This document shows positions 6,478 through 13,663 of a DNA stretch of 23,920 bases, one piece after another. Source of the stretch: DATHVR01 sp035461175 (GTDB lineage: Bacteria > Actinomycetota > Acidimicrobiia > Spongiisociales > ZC4RG35). Location of the stretch: the NCBI GenBank assembly GCA_035461175.1, contig DATHVR010000175.1, positions 1 through 23,920 of the forward strand, written 5' to 3'. Below the pieces are notes generated by a model, which made no database searches, was not told where the DNA came from, and saw only the letters and a list, made by a program, of their open reading frames with translations. The number at the start of each line of letters is the position of its first letter. Positions within the stretch are counted from its first letter, which is position 1. The position numbers were made by a program, and so were the translations under genes.

Positions 6478-6935
6478 GGGCTCCCCAGGATCAGGCGGGC
6501 GACGCGCTCGCCCTCGTCGTACTCACCGGTGGGCTCGAAGCCGTAGGCGAGGTAGAACGGCTCGGGAGTCCCCTCGCCCTCGACCCAGCTGGTGTACAAC
6601 TCGGTCCCGCCCCGCCGGCGAACCTCGGCACAGGCGAGATCCAGGGCCTGACGGCCGTATCCCTTGCGCTGGTGTTCGGCGCCCAGCATGAAGCGCCACA
6701 GCCAGTACGGCCGTCCATTCTCCTCGTTGGGGTCGATTTCGAGCATGAGAAAACCGACCACTTCGCCGTCGGCCACGATCGCTCGAGGCCAGGAGATCTC
6801 GTACTCGGCTAGGGCCTGGGCCAGCGACCATGGGTTGGGTGCCACGAACCGCTCCTGTCCCGGGGCCAGCTTCAGCTCGAAGACGGCGCCAACATTGTCG
6901 TCGCTGATCGGTTCCAGCGTCACCTCGGTTCTCAT
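6474..6935 (-). CDS. GNAT N-acetyltransferase, polyamine-acetyltransferase-like
   Basis: This 153-residue single-domain acetyltransferase has the acetyl-CoA binding strand-loop in WRFMLGAEHQRKGYGRQAL (about 80-98, with the Q/R-x-x-G-x-G/A pattern) and the C-terminal FYLAYGFEPTGE that closes the fold. The N-terminal part (LAPGQERFVAPNPWSLAQA) resembles the BltD/PaiA group, which acetylates spermidine or spermine, but the substrate is not certain. The ATG at 6935 has AAGGTGA upstream. Its stop codon lies within the -35 of the downstream tetR promoter, so readthrough from this gene would enter the tetR operon. It is divergent from the secreted protein at 7018. Confidence 0.88.
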   Translation of the reverse strand: MRTEVTLEPISDDNVGAVFELKLAPGQERFVAPNPWSLAQALAEYEISWPRAIVADGEVVGFLMLEIDPNEENGRPYWLWRFMLGAEHQRKGYGRQALDLACAEVRRRGGTELYTSWVEGEGTPEPFYLAYGFEPTGEYDEGERVARLILGSP

Positions 6936-7017
6936 CGTGCTCTCACCTTCTCTTCAGGTCCCCGTCATGCCGGCGCCGGACGATATGACCATGTACAGAA
7001 CCAGGAAAGGAGATTTC

Positions 7018-7458
7018 ATGCGAAGGGCAACAATCGCGACGGCCACCGCCGTCATGGTCCTGGGCGGTTCCCTGGTGGCGTTCGCCCAGACCAGTGCAGA
7101 CACTGACGACCGGGGACAGCCCGGTACCGCCATCGAGGCGGTCCTCGACGACCTCGTGGCCGACACGACCCTGACCGAGGAACAGGCCGACGCTGTTCTC
7201 GAGGCGATCGAGACCCGGCGAACCGAGTTCCGGGCGGAACGGGAGCAACTGCGTGAGCAGATGCGGGAGCAGGTGCAGGAGTTCTGGGCCGATGGAGAGT
7301 TGACTCAGGAAGAGATCGACCAGCTCCCCGAGTGGCATCGTTGGCATCAGGCGAGCGAGCTGCTCGAGGATGGAGCCATCACCCGGGGGGAGATGGGAGA
7401 GATGCGACGCGGTGGCGGTGGATTGGGCAACGGAGCCGGTTTCCGGCACGGTCACTGA
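7018..7458 (+). CDS. Small secreted charged helical protein, unknown function
   Basis: This 146-residue protein starts at the ATG at 7018, with a strong AAAGGAG seven bases upstream. Residues 1-23 form a classical signal peptide (MRRATIATATAVMVLGGSLVAFA), with likely cleavage after AFA or slightly later. The mature part is acidic and helical: TTLTEEQADAVLEAIETR, a long REQLREQMREQ run (coiled-coil-like, about 68-88), GELTQEEIDQLPEWHRWHQ, then a Gly-rich tail ending in FRHGH. The two 'LT-EEQ / LTQEEI' segments resemble one another and may be a repeated unit. The His residues at 107, 110, 144 and 146 could bind metal, which is only a guess. It converges on a two-component system and could be a periplasmic or surface target or modulator of it. 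Confidence 0.85.
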   Translation: MRRATIATATAVMVLGGSLVAFAQTSADTDDRGQPGTAIEAVLDDLVADTTLTEEQADAVLEAIETRRTEFRAEREQLREQMREQVQEFWADGELTQEEIDQLPEWHRWHQASELLEDGAITRGEMGEMRRGGGGLGNGAGFRHGH

Positions 7459-7464
7459 CCATCC

Positions 7465-7495
7465 CTGAGCCCCGCCTCGCCGAGGCGGGGCTCAG
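7465..7495. terminator. Strong bidirectional hairpin terminator
   Basis: CTGAGCCCCGCCTCG (7465-7479) pairs perfectly with CGAGGCGGGGCTCAG (7481-7495), giving a very stable GC-rich stem between the convergent secreted-protein and histidine-kinase genes. The kinase stop codon (7492-7494) lies in the right arm. There is no T-run, as is common for actinobacterial terminators. Confidence 0.8.
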
Positions 7496-8832
7496 TCGCG
7501 CCCGGGCAACGGCAGGGAGAAACCGACCTCGGCACCGCCATCGATGTGGTTGCGGGCGAACACCTCTCCCCCGTTGGCCTCTACCGCCTGCTTCACGATG
7601 GCGAGACCCAGGCCCGAGCCCGGAGCCGACCGGGCGGCGGCGCCGCGATAGAAGCGGTCGAAGATCCGGGGAAGGTCGTCCTCGGGAATCCCCGGCCCCT
7701 GGTCCCGCACCGACACGGTCGCTTCTGTCACCTCCACCTCGATCGACGTGTCGTCCGGGCTCCACTTGGCGGCATTGTCGAGGAGGTTACCGAGGGCACG
7801 ATCGAACTGGGTCGGACGCACGGACACCTCGGCCCCCTGCCCGGTGAAAAGGATCTGGCGCCCGAGCACGCGGGCGTAGCGGTCGACGACAGGACGGGCG
7901 ATCTCGTGAAGCGGAGCGTTCACCGCCGCCTCGGGAGATTCGGCTGCATCCGTCGCCAGGTGCACCAGTTCCGCCACCAGGCCACCCAGTTCCTCCACCT
8001 CTGCCAGAGCCGCCTCCACCAGTTCCTCCCGGTCTGCGGGCCCCAGCTCGGGTCGGCGGCGCAGGACTTCGATGTTGGTGCGTAGGCCGGTGAGCGGCGT
8101 CCGCAACTCGTGGCCTGCATCCGAGACCAGCCTCTGCTGTTGCTCTCGGGATCGGCGCAGCGCTCCGATCATGGTGGCGAAGCTGGTCGAGAGCCGGCCG
8201 ACCTCGTCGCTTCCGCCCGGCGGCACCGGCGCCGACAGGTCCTGGGTACGGGCGATCCCCTCCGCCGCCACCGTCAGGTTTCGGATGGGACGGACCGTCC
8301 GCCCCGCCAGCCACCACCCGGCGGCGGCGGCCGCAGCCGCCGCCACCAAACCCACCACCACGAATCTCCGGAACAGCAGCCCGAGCAGACCCTCGGTGGA
8401 AGTGAGGTCACGGGCCACCTGCACCGCTCCCGACCGCAACGGCGCCGTCACCATCCGGTAGCGAGTGCCTCCGATGTCGACGGTGCGCACCACCGCCTCC
8501 GACGATCCCCCCGCCACCGTCCGGTCGGCCTCATCGACCGGAAGCCGGCGACTGTCGCCCAGCGAATAGGCCAGGTCGCCCTGTGCCGACAGCACCTGCA
8601 CCTCGAGGTCGCGGCCCACCAGCGAACGGACCATTCCGGCCCGCCCCTGGAAGCGCCCCGCCACGTCGCGGAGCGGGACCCGGGCCAGAGCCTCGACCCG
8701 CTCGGTCAGGGACCGGTCGACCTCGGCCCGGACCGCTCTCGCGGTCAGGGCGCCCGACGCCACCGCCACCAGGGCCACCGCCACCACTGCCACGGTCGCC
8801 AGGCTCAGGGCCCAGCGCCAGCGCAGGCTCAT
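7492..8832 (-). CDS. Sensor histidine kinase (HAMP-HisKA-HATPase), MprB-like
   Basis: This 446-residue membrane kinase has transmembrane helix 1 at about 8-31, an extracytoplasmic sensor of about 125 residues (32-155), helix 2 at about 157-176 (very Ala-rich), HAMP at about 177-232, and a HisKA domain with the phospho-accepting His241 in SDAGHELRTPLTGL. The ATPase domain has an N-box around N349/N353 (LGNLLDNAAKWSPD), DQGPGIP (377-383), FDRFYRG (391-397) and GSGLGLAI (405-412). All catalytic motifs look intact. The ATG at 8832 overlaps the response-regulator stop as ATGA. The layout resembles MprB-type envelope-stress sensors, but the signal is not deducible. Confidence 0.95.
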   Translation of the reverse strand: MSLRWRWALSLATVAVVAVALVAVASGALTARAVRAEVDRSLTERVEALARVPLRDVAGRFQGRAGMVRSLVGRDLEVQVLSAQGDLAYSLGDSRRLPVDEADRTVAGGSSEAVVRTVDIGGTRYRMVTAPLRSGAVQVARDLTSTEGLLGLLFRRFVVVGLVAAAAAAAAGWWLAGRTVRPIRNLTVAAEGIARTQDLSAPVPPGGSDEVGRLSTSFATMIGALRRSREQQQRLVSDAGHELRTPLTGLRTNIEVLRRRPELGPADREELVEAALAEVEELGGLVAELVHLATDAAESPEAAVNAPLHEIARPVVDRYARVLGRQILFTGQGAEVSVRPTQFDRALGNLLDNAAKWSPDDTSIEVEVTEATVSVRDQGPGIPEDDLPRIFDRFYRGAAARSAPGSGLGLAIVKQAVEANGGEVFARNHIDGGAEVGFSLPLPGRD

Positions 8833-9515
8833 GGCTCCCTCAGCACGTAGCCGACGCCCCGCACGGTGTGGATCAGGCGCGGCTCGTCCCCGGCCTCGGC
8901 CTTGCGCCGCAGGTAGCCGACGTAGACATCGATGGAGTTGGACGAGGTGGTGAAGTCGAAGCCCCACACCCGCTCGTAGATAATGTCGCGGGTCAGAACT
9001 ATTCCGGCGTTGTGCAGGAACAACTCGAGGAGGTCGAACTCGGTCTTGGTCAACTCGAGCTCCCGCCCACCCCGGGTGACCCGGCGGGTGGCCGGGTCGA
9101 GCACCAGGTCCGCCACCTCGAGCGGACCCTGGTGGCCGGTGACGCCGCTCCGGCGGAGTAGGGCCCGCATCCGCGCCAGTAACTCGTCGAGGGCGAAGGG
9201 CTTGATCAGATAGTCGTCGGCGCCGGCTTCCAGTCCGGCCACCCGGTCGCTCACCTCGGTTCGAGCGGTGAGCATCAGGATCGGCACCCGATCCTTCCGA
9301 GCCCGCAGTCGGCGCGCCACCTCCAGCCCGTCGACCTCGGGCATCATCACGTCGAGAACGAGCAGATCCGGTACCTCGGTCCTGGCCAGTTCGAGGGCCC
9401 GGCGCCCGTCGGCGGCCGTAACCACTTCGAAGCCCTCGTAGCGGAGGGCGCGCTCCAGCGACTCCCGCACGCCGCGATCGTCCTCGGCGAGCAGAACCCG
9501 GGCCTCGACTGTCAT
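8829..9515 (-). CDS. OmpR/PhoB-family response regulator, MprA-like
   Basis: The protein has 228 residues from the ATG at 9515; an in-frame GTG sits three bases earlier. The receiver domain has the acidic pair in LLAEDD, phospho-acceptor Asp55 in LLVLDVMMP, Thr83 in MLTAR and Lys105 in LIKPF. The C-terminal winged helix (about 130-226) carries LTKTEFDLLELFL, the recognition helix region SNSIDVYVGYLRRK and the terminal IHTVRGVGYVLRE. It is the partner of the downstream kinase, overlapping by ATGA. A -10-like TACGCT (9529-9524) is eight bases before the ATG, with no ribosome-binding site, suggesting a leaderless message. Three direct repeats upstream probably serve for autoregulation. Confidence 0.95.
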   Translation of the reverse strand: MTVEARVLLAEDDRGVRESLERALRYEGFEVVTAADGRRALELARTEVPDLLVLDVMMPEVDGLEVARRLRARKDRVPILMLTARTEVSDRVAGLEAGADDYLIKPFALDELLARMRALLRRSGVTGHQGPLEVADLVLDPATRRVTRGGRELELTKTEFDLLELFLHNAGIVLTRDIIYERVWGFDFTTSSNSIDVYVGYLRRKAEAGDEPRLIHTVRGVGYVLREP

Positions 9516-9550
9516 CACCGGTCAGCGTACCGACGGGACCTCAACCGAAA

Positions 9551-9583
9551 ATGAAGATCGGATGAGAACCGCATGAGACCCCA
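9551..9583. promoter_or_regulatory. Three 11-bp-phased direct repeats, candidate response-regulator box
   Basis: Plus-strand units beginning ATGAAG (9551), ATGAGA (9562) and ATGAGA (9573) are exactly 11 bases apart; read toward the regulator gene they are TCTCAT/TCTCAT/CTTCAT. OmpR/PhoB-type regulators bind direct repeats spaced by about one helical turn. The block abuts the expected -35 region of the regulator gene, a good place for activation of its own promoter. Confidence 0.6.
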
Positions 9584-9586
9584 TCC

Positions 9587-9626
9587 CTTTTCGCGACAGA
9601 ATTGCGCGCCATTCTGTCGCGAAAAG
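9587..9626. repeat. Perfect 16-bp inverted repeat with 8-base loop
   Basis: CTTTTCGCGACAGAAT (9587-9602) pairs with ATTCTGTCGCGAAAAG (9611-9626) around TGCGCGCC. It lies between the response-regulator promoter region and the terminator of the upstream gene. On either strand the T-run is at the 5' side and the A-run at the 3' side, opposite to an intrinsic terminator, so it may be a protein-binding palindrome or a dispersed repeat. Confidence 0.75.
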
Positions 9627-9629
9627 TGT

Positions 9630-9653
9630 CGGCCGGGTCCAGTTCCCCGGCCG
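9630..9653 (-). terminator. Hairpin terminator after the small receiver-like gene
   Basis: On the minus strand CGGCCGGG-GAACTGGA-CCCGGCCG forms an 8-bp GC stem directly after the TGA at 9657, followed by ACACTTTT. This looks like a terminator of the gene upstream on that strand. Confidence 0.6.
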
Positions 9654-9656
9654 TGA

Positions 9657-10052
9657 TCAGAGGAATCGGTCGGCTGCATCCACCTCGGCCGCGAAGCCAT
9701 CGAGATCGGCGATCCCCGGTTCGTGCGGCCACACCTGGACTCCGGAAAGAATCGCGGCATGGCGACGGGCCTGTTCCGAGCTGGTGACCACCGCGATGGG
9801 GACATCCTCCCGGAGTTGCTCCTGGTACTTCCTCAGGATCGCTCGATGCTGGGATCGATCGAGATCCAGTTCGAAGACCACGCCGTGAGCCGCCTCGGCC
9901 TTGGGGCACTCCTCTCCGGCCAGAATGGGACACAGGGTCCCGACACTCGGGCCATGGCAGATCTCGACCGGATGATCCAGACCTTCGAGGAACCCGGTGT
10001 TGAACTTCGCTCCTTCGGGAAGATCTACGAGTATCACGCTCGGTTCTGGCAT
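9657..10052 (-). CDS. Small receiver-like (pseudo-receiver) protein, unknown function
   Basis: The protein has 131 residues from the ATG at 10052, chosen for a perfect AGGAGG five bases upstream; the frame is open further to 10100. The pattern is alternating strand/helix as in CheY-like folds: SVILVDLP, VEICHG, HGVVFELDLDR, VPIAVVTSSEQAR (in the position of the receiver Thr/Ser strand), VQVWPHEP near the end. The usual phospho-acceptor Asp is not evident, so it is probably not a phosphorylated receiver. Three Cys (at 32, 41 and 49: CHG...GTLCPIL...EECPKA) with nearby His could bind metal or be redox-active. It is separated from the two-component genes by a terminator, so a functional link is not shown. 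I do not recognise a named family. Confidence 0.75.
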   Translation of the reverse strand: MPEPSVILVDLPEGAKFNTGFLEGLDHPVEICHGPSVGTLCPILAGEECPKAEAAHGVVFELDLDRSQHRAILRKYQEQLREDVPIAVVTSSEQARRHAAILSGVQVWPHEPGIADLDGFAAEVDAADRFL

Positions 10053-10168
10053 TTCCGCCTCCTGACTTGCCCCAACCCTGGCTAGATGAGGAATGGGCAT
10101 CTAGGGCATTTAGCCCTCTGAGCAAAGGACCTAGTAGGTGAATCGGCGACGCTCAGAAGGGCACAGTC

Positions 10169-11314
10169 TCAGCCGGCGTAGCCGTCGAGACGGGCCAGGA
10201 TCTGGAGCATCACCTCGTCGGCGCCGCCGCCGATGGCGCTGAGCCGGCCGTCGCGCAGGAACCGGGTCGTCCAGGTCTCTTCCATGTAGCCGATGCCGCC
10301 GTGGAACTGGAGGACCCAGTCCGACACCTCGCGGTGGAGGCGCCCCGCCTTGAGCTTGGCGATGGTGGCCATCCGGGTCACCTCCTCACCGGCGGCGTGA
10401 CGCTGGGCGATGACGTGGTTGTACTCGAGGAGCATGTCGACTTCCGCCGCCAGTTCGGCCAGCTTGAACTGGACGTACTGGTGCTTGATCAGCGGCTTGC
10501 CGAACACCACCCGCTCCCGGAGGTAGTCGCGGGTCCGCTCCAGGGCGAGCCGGCAGGCGGGGGCGACGGTGTAGGCGGCCCACATCCGCTCGACGACGAA
10601 CTGGGCCATCTGCTGTTGGAACCCGGTGCCCTCGGCGCCGATCGTGTTCTCGATCGGCACCCGGACGTCGATGAACGTGAGAAGGCCGGTGTCCGAGGCC
10701 CGCATCCCCAGCTTGTCGAGCTTGCGCGAGACCTCGAACCCGGGAGTGTCGGTGGTAACGATGATCTGGGACATGCCGGCGTAGCCGCCCTCGTCGGAGG
10801 TGCGGGCGAGAACGCACAGCCAGTCGGCCTGCAGCGAGTTGGTGATATACATCTTCGCCCCGTTGATCACCCAGTCGTCGCCGTCGCGGACGGCCCGGGT
10901 GCGAATCGCGGCCACGTCGGAGCCGGCGTCGGGTTCGGTCACGGCGATGCCGCACACCTGCTCTCCCCCCAGCACCGGAGCCAGGTACCTCTCCTTGAGC
11001 TCGTGGGACCCGAACCGGTGCAGGGCCGGAGTGGCCATGTCGGTCACCACCCCCAGGGCCATCCCGATCGAACCGTGATCGGCGCGCCCGAACTCCTCGG
11101 CCAGGATCAGCGTGAAAAGATGGTCGGCCCCCTGCCCGCCGTAGGCGGGGTCGTACTCGAGGCCCAGCATGCCGAGGTCCGCCATCTTCGAGAACACCTC
11201 GTGGAGGGGGATCCACTCGTTCTCCTCCCATCCGGGAACATGGGGGTTGATCTCGTTCTCGACGAACGACCGCACCATGCGGCGGAACTCAACGTGCTCG
11301 GGCGTGAAGGACAT
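10169..11314 (-). CDS. Acyl-CoA dehydrogenase (FAD), isovaleryl/long-chain type active site
   Basis: This 381-residue enzyme has the full ACAD fold: an N-terminal helical domain (1-120), a middle beta domain with CGIAVTEPDAGSD (121-133) and WVINGAKMYITN (148-159), and a C-terminal helical domain with RVVFGKPLIKHQ (268-279) and QFHGGIGYMEE (336-346). It introduces an alpha-beta double bond in acyl-CoA, passing electrons via ETF. At the position of the MCAD catalytic Glu (IYEGT) it has IGGGADE, with Gly363. A Glu242 in QFVVERMWA on the other helix matches the alternative catalytic base of isovaleryl-CoA and long-chain dehydrogenases, so it should be active. The nearby branched-chain amino-acid genes make a short or branched substrate plausible but unproven. 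The ATG at 11314 has only a weak ribosome-binding site. Confidence 0.93.
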   Translation of the reverse strand: MSFTPEHVEFRRMVRSFVENEINPHVPGWEENEWIPLHEVFSKMADLGMLGLEYDPAYGGQGADHLFTLILAEEFGRADHGSIGMALGVVTDMATPALHRFGSHELKERYLAPVLGGEQVCGIAVTEPDAGSDVAAIRTRAVRDGDDWVINGAKMYITNSLQADWLCVLARTSDEGGYAGMSQIIVTTDTPGFEVSRKLDKLGMRASDTGLLTFIDVRVPIENTIGAEGTGFQQQMAQFVVERMWAAYTVAPACRLALERTRDYLRERVVFGKPLIKHQYVQFKLAELAAEVDMLLEYNHVIAQRHAAGEEVTRMATIAKLKAGRLHREVSDWVLQFHGGIGYMEETWTTRFLRDGRLSAIGGGADEVMLQILARLDGYAG

Positions 11315-11409
11315 GAAAGACTCGCTCTCGAGTTTGGTGGACGCGGCCGGAGGGTATCTTCGAGATCGTAAGCACTGTTCTACTCACGTCTCAGTCCGAG
11401 AGGTAAACC

Positions 11410-11706
11410 ATGCGCAAGTTCATCCGCCGTCTCCTGTTCGGAGCCGCCCTGGCCGGCGGCTACAAGTTCCTTCAGGACAAGAGGGCCGAATGGTCGGTCC
11501 GACCCGCCTCTGAGATCCGCCACACGGTGGTCTCGAATCTGCCCGAGGGCGTCGACCCGGAGATGAAGTCCAAGATCGCCGATAAGGTCGTCGAGGCCGT
11601 GAAGGGACCTCACGCCGTGACGGTGGAAGACACCCCTCCCCCGGCCCAGTACACCTCCCGTCCCGACGCTCCGGACACGCCGGGCTCACTGCGCGACGAG
11701 AGCTGA
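11410..11706 (+). CDS. Small hypothetical protein with basic N-terminus and short hydrophobic segment
   Basis: The protein has 98 residues. The ATG at 11410 is preceded by GAGAGG at a good distance. The N-terminus MRKFIRRLLFGAALAGGYKFLQDKR has a short hydrophobic stretch (8-20) between basic residues and could be a membrane anchor or an uncleaved signal. The middle (35-68) is charged and helical, and the last 30 residues are Pro/Asp-rich and probably disordered. It is divergent from the acyl-CoA dehydrogenase, with ATCT-TCG-AGAT (near 11358-11368) in the shared upstream region, and converges on the 240-residue hypothetical. No function can be assigned. Coding status is supported by the ribosome-binding site and by codon use like its neighbours. 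Confidence 0.7.
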   Translation: MRKFIRRLLFGAALAGGYKFLQDKRAEWSVRPASEIRHTVVSNLPEGVDPEMKSKIADKVVEAVKGPHAVTVEDTPPPAQYTSRPDAPDTPGSLRDES

Positions 11707-11732
11707 ACCAGAGAACTTGAGGCAGGTGGCGC

Positions 11733-12455
11733 CTAGCTGCTGTAGGCGACCGCCTGGGCCTCCGCCCAGCGGAACATGGCCGAGCCGTACATGCGGGTCG
11801 ACCGTTCGATGTCACCCTCCAGGAGGGCATCGACTGCCGAGGCAACATCGAAGGTGGTGTCGTCGATGAGGGTGGAGCCGAGCCGCCATCCCACCTCCCG
11901 GTAGTCGAGTTCGACCATTCCCACCGCCCCGAAAGCCTCCAGCCACTGGGCAAGATTGGCCATATCCTCGACCCACAGTTCGGGCAGTTCCGCCCGGCGC
12001 ATGGCCGCCACCGCCGCCGACACCCGATCGCGGACCCTCGCCAGCCCTGAGCGCAGCACCATCGGTTCGACGCTGTCCTCGGGGAGGAAGCCGATGAACC
12101 AGCGCAGCGGCGGATGCCAGGCCGAGACCATTACCGAGGGCGGCTCCGCGACCCCCCGGCGGATCCGGGCCAGTTCCCGGCGCGCCGCCTCGGCTATTGC
12201 ACCGTCGATCAGCCCCACTCCGAAACGGTTGGTGGCCTCGTGGAACGCCACCAGCGACTCCAGCATCCGGCGGCGTGGCACCCGCGGACACCGCCACCTG
12301 GCACCGCTCCACTCCACCTCCCAGGCATCGGCAATCTGCGACTCGGTGGTGAGGGTGGCAACACCCAGGCGCGGCAGGTCACCCGAACCGACCGAGACCG
12401 GCAGGCGCACCTGCTCGGCCGGCCGGTAGACCCGTAGGTAGGCGACGTCGATCAT
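11733..12455 (-). CDS. Conserved-looking hypothetical protein, 240 residues, unknown function
   Basis: The frame uses typical GC-rich codons and gives a soluble alpha/beta protein without signal or membrane helices. Notable parts are an N-terminal strand MIDVAYLRVYRPAEQV, a basic WRCPRVPRRRMLESLVAFHEATNR (54-77), a WHPPLRWFIGFLPEDS segment (113-128), an acidic C-terminal helix and the ending RWAEAQAVAYSS. I do not recognise a family. The ATG at 12455 has no clear ribosome-binding site, but TATCGT lies six bases before it, fitting a leaderless transcript. It is divergent from the leucine dehydrogenase gene with 115 bases between, and convergent with the small gene at 11410. Confidence 0.75.
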   Translation of the reverse strand: MIDVAYLRVYRPAEQVRLPVSVGSGDLPRLGVATLTTESQIADAWEVEWSGARWRCPRVPRRRMLESLVAFHEATNRFGVGLIDGAIAEAARRELARIRRGVAEPPSVMVSAWHPPLRWFIGFLPEDSVEPMVLRSGLARVRDRVSAAVAAMRRAELPELWVEDMANLAQWLEAFGAVGMVELDYREVGWRLGSTLIDDTTFDVASAVDALLEGDIERSTRMYGSAMFRWAEAQAVAYSS

Positions 12456-12533
12456 GCCCCAACGATAGGGTGAGCACCGGCGACACGGACGACCACGGCG
12501 CGGTCTTCCCCTGCTCGCCCGACGGGGTGCAGG

Positions 12534-12539
12534 TACACT
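12534..12539 (+). promoter_or_regulatory. Candidate -10 element for the leucine dehydrogenase operon
   Basis: TACACT lies 31 bases before the ATG at 12571, which also has GAGAGGATC as ribosome-binding site, so a short untranslated leader is expected. No good -35 is seen. Confidence 0.35.
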
Positions 12540-12570
12540 CCGCCCCGTCCGTCCCCGGCGAGAGGATCAG

Positions 12571-13647
12571 ATGAGCGTCTTCGACTCGGTACAGGCCATG
12601 GGCCACGAACAAGTGGTCTATGGCCATGATCCGGTATCCGGTCTCAAGACCATCATTGCAATCCATTCCACGGCTCTGGGTCCCGCTCTCGGCGGGACCC
12701 GTTTCTATCCATACGAGTCCGAAGAAGAGGCCCTCACCGACGTCCTCCGCCTCGCCAAAGGCATGAGCTATAAGTCGGCCGCCGCCGGCCTCGACCTGGG
12801 CGGCGGCAAGGCGGTCATCATCGGCGACCCCCGCACCGACAAGTCGGAACGGCTATTCCGCGCCTACGGACGCTTCGTCGACTCGCTCGGGGGCAGCTAC
12901 ATCACCGCCGAGGACGTGGGCACCACCACCCAGGACATGACCTTCGTGCGACGCGAGACACGGTGGGCGGTGGGGACCCCGTTCGCCGAGGGCGGGTCGG
13001 GCGATCCTTCCCCCGTCACCGCCCGCGGCCTCTACGCCTCCTGCCGGGCGGTGGCCCAGCATCTGTGGGGCGATCCGGACCTCTCGGGCCGCAAGGTGGT
13101 CGTCCAGGGAGTCGGCAAGGTGGGAACCGCCTTCGTGCGCCTGCTCGTGGAGGCACGGGCCGAGGTGGTGGTGAGCGACACCTACCAGAGCGCCATCGAC
13201 AACGTCGTCGACACGTTCGGGGTGAAGGCGGTCGAAAGTGCCGATTCGTTCGCCGAGCCGTGCGACATCTTCTCCCCATGCGCCATGGGGGCGATCCTCA
13301 ATGAGGAGACGATCCCCCGCCTGCAGTGTGAGGCGGTGGCCGGCTCGGCCAACAACCAACTGGCCACCGATGAGGACGGCCGCCGCCTGGCCGAGCGCGG
13401 GATCCTGTATGCACCCGATTTCGTCGTCAACGCCGGTGGGGTGATCAACGTCTACGACGAGCTGCTCGGCTACTCGAAGACCCGGGCCCTGCATCGGGTG
13501 GACGGGATCTATGACGCCACCCTTCGAATCCTGGAGACGGCACGCGAACGTGACATCACCCCCCACGATGCCGCCATCCACGTGGCCGAGCGGCGGATGG
13601 ACGAGATCGGGGCGCTCAACCGGATGCGCACCGTCGGCCACCCCTGA
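12571..13647 (+). CDS. Leucine/valine dehydrogenase (Glu/Leu/Phe/Val dehydrogenase family)
   Basis: This 358-residue NAD-dependent amino-acid dehydrogenase matches the length of leucine dehydrogenase. The catalytic domain has GPALGGTRFYPY (37-48) and GMSYKSAAAGLDLGGGKAVI (64-83), with Lys68 and Lys80 at the same numbers as the substrate and catalytic lysines of Bacillus-type leucine dehydrogenase, and Asp115 in TAEDVG. The NAD domain has VVVQGVGKVGTAF (GxGxxG), and NAGGVINVYDE closes the active site. It converts Leu, Val or Ile to the 2-oxoacid plus ammonia. The next gene encodes the branched-chain 2-oxoacid dehydrogenase E1, 16 bases downstream, so both probably act in one catabolic pathway. 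Leu versus Val preference cannot be told. Confidence 0.93.
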   Translation: MSVFDSVQAMGHEQVVYGHDPVSGLKTIIAIHSTALGPALGGTRFYPYESEEEALTDVLRLAKGMSYKSAAAGLDLGGGKAVIIGDPRTDKSERLFRAYGRFVDSLGGSYITAEDVGTTTQDMTFVRRETRWAVGTPFAEGGSGDPSPVTARGLYASCRAVAQHLWGDPDLSGRKVVVQGVGKVGTAFVRLLVEARAEVVVSDTYQSAIDNVVDTFGVKAVESADSFAEPCDIFSPCAMGAILNEETIPRLQCEAVAGSANNQLATDEDGRRLAERGILYAPDFVVNAGGVINVYDELLGYSKTRALHRVDGIYDATLRILETARERDITPHDAAIHVAERRMDEIGALNRMRTVGHP

Positions 13648-13663
13648 GAGGAGACCGGGAAAG

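Noticed and set aside
9587..9626. The 16-bp inverted repeat considered as an intrinsic terminator
   Set aside because: On both strands the T-run precedes the stem and A residues follow it, and a better terminator for the upstream gene is at 9630-9653.
10169..11314. Acyl-CoA dehydrogenase thought to be inactive because the MCAD-position Glu is Gly
   Set aside because: A Glu at residue 242 matches the alternative catalytic base used by isovaleryl-CoA and long-chain dehydrogenases, and all other motifs are intact.
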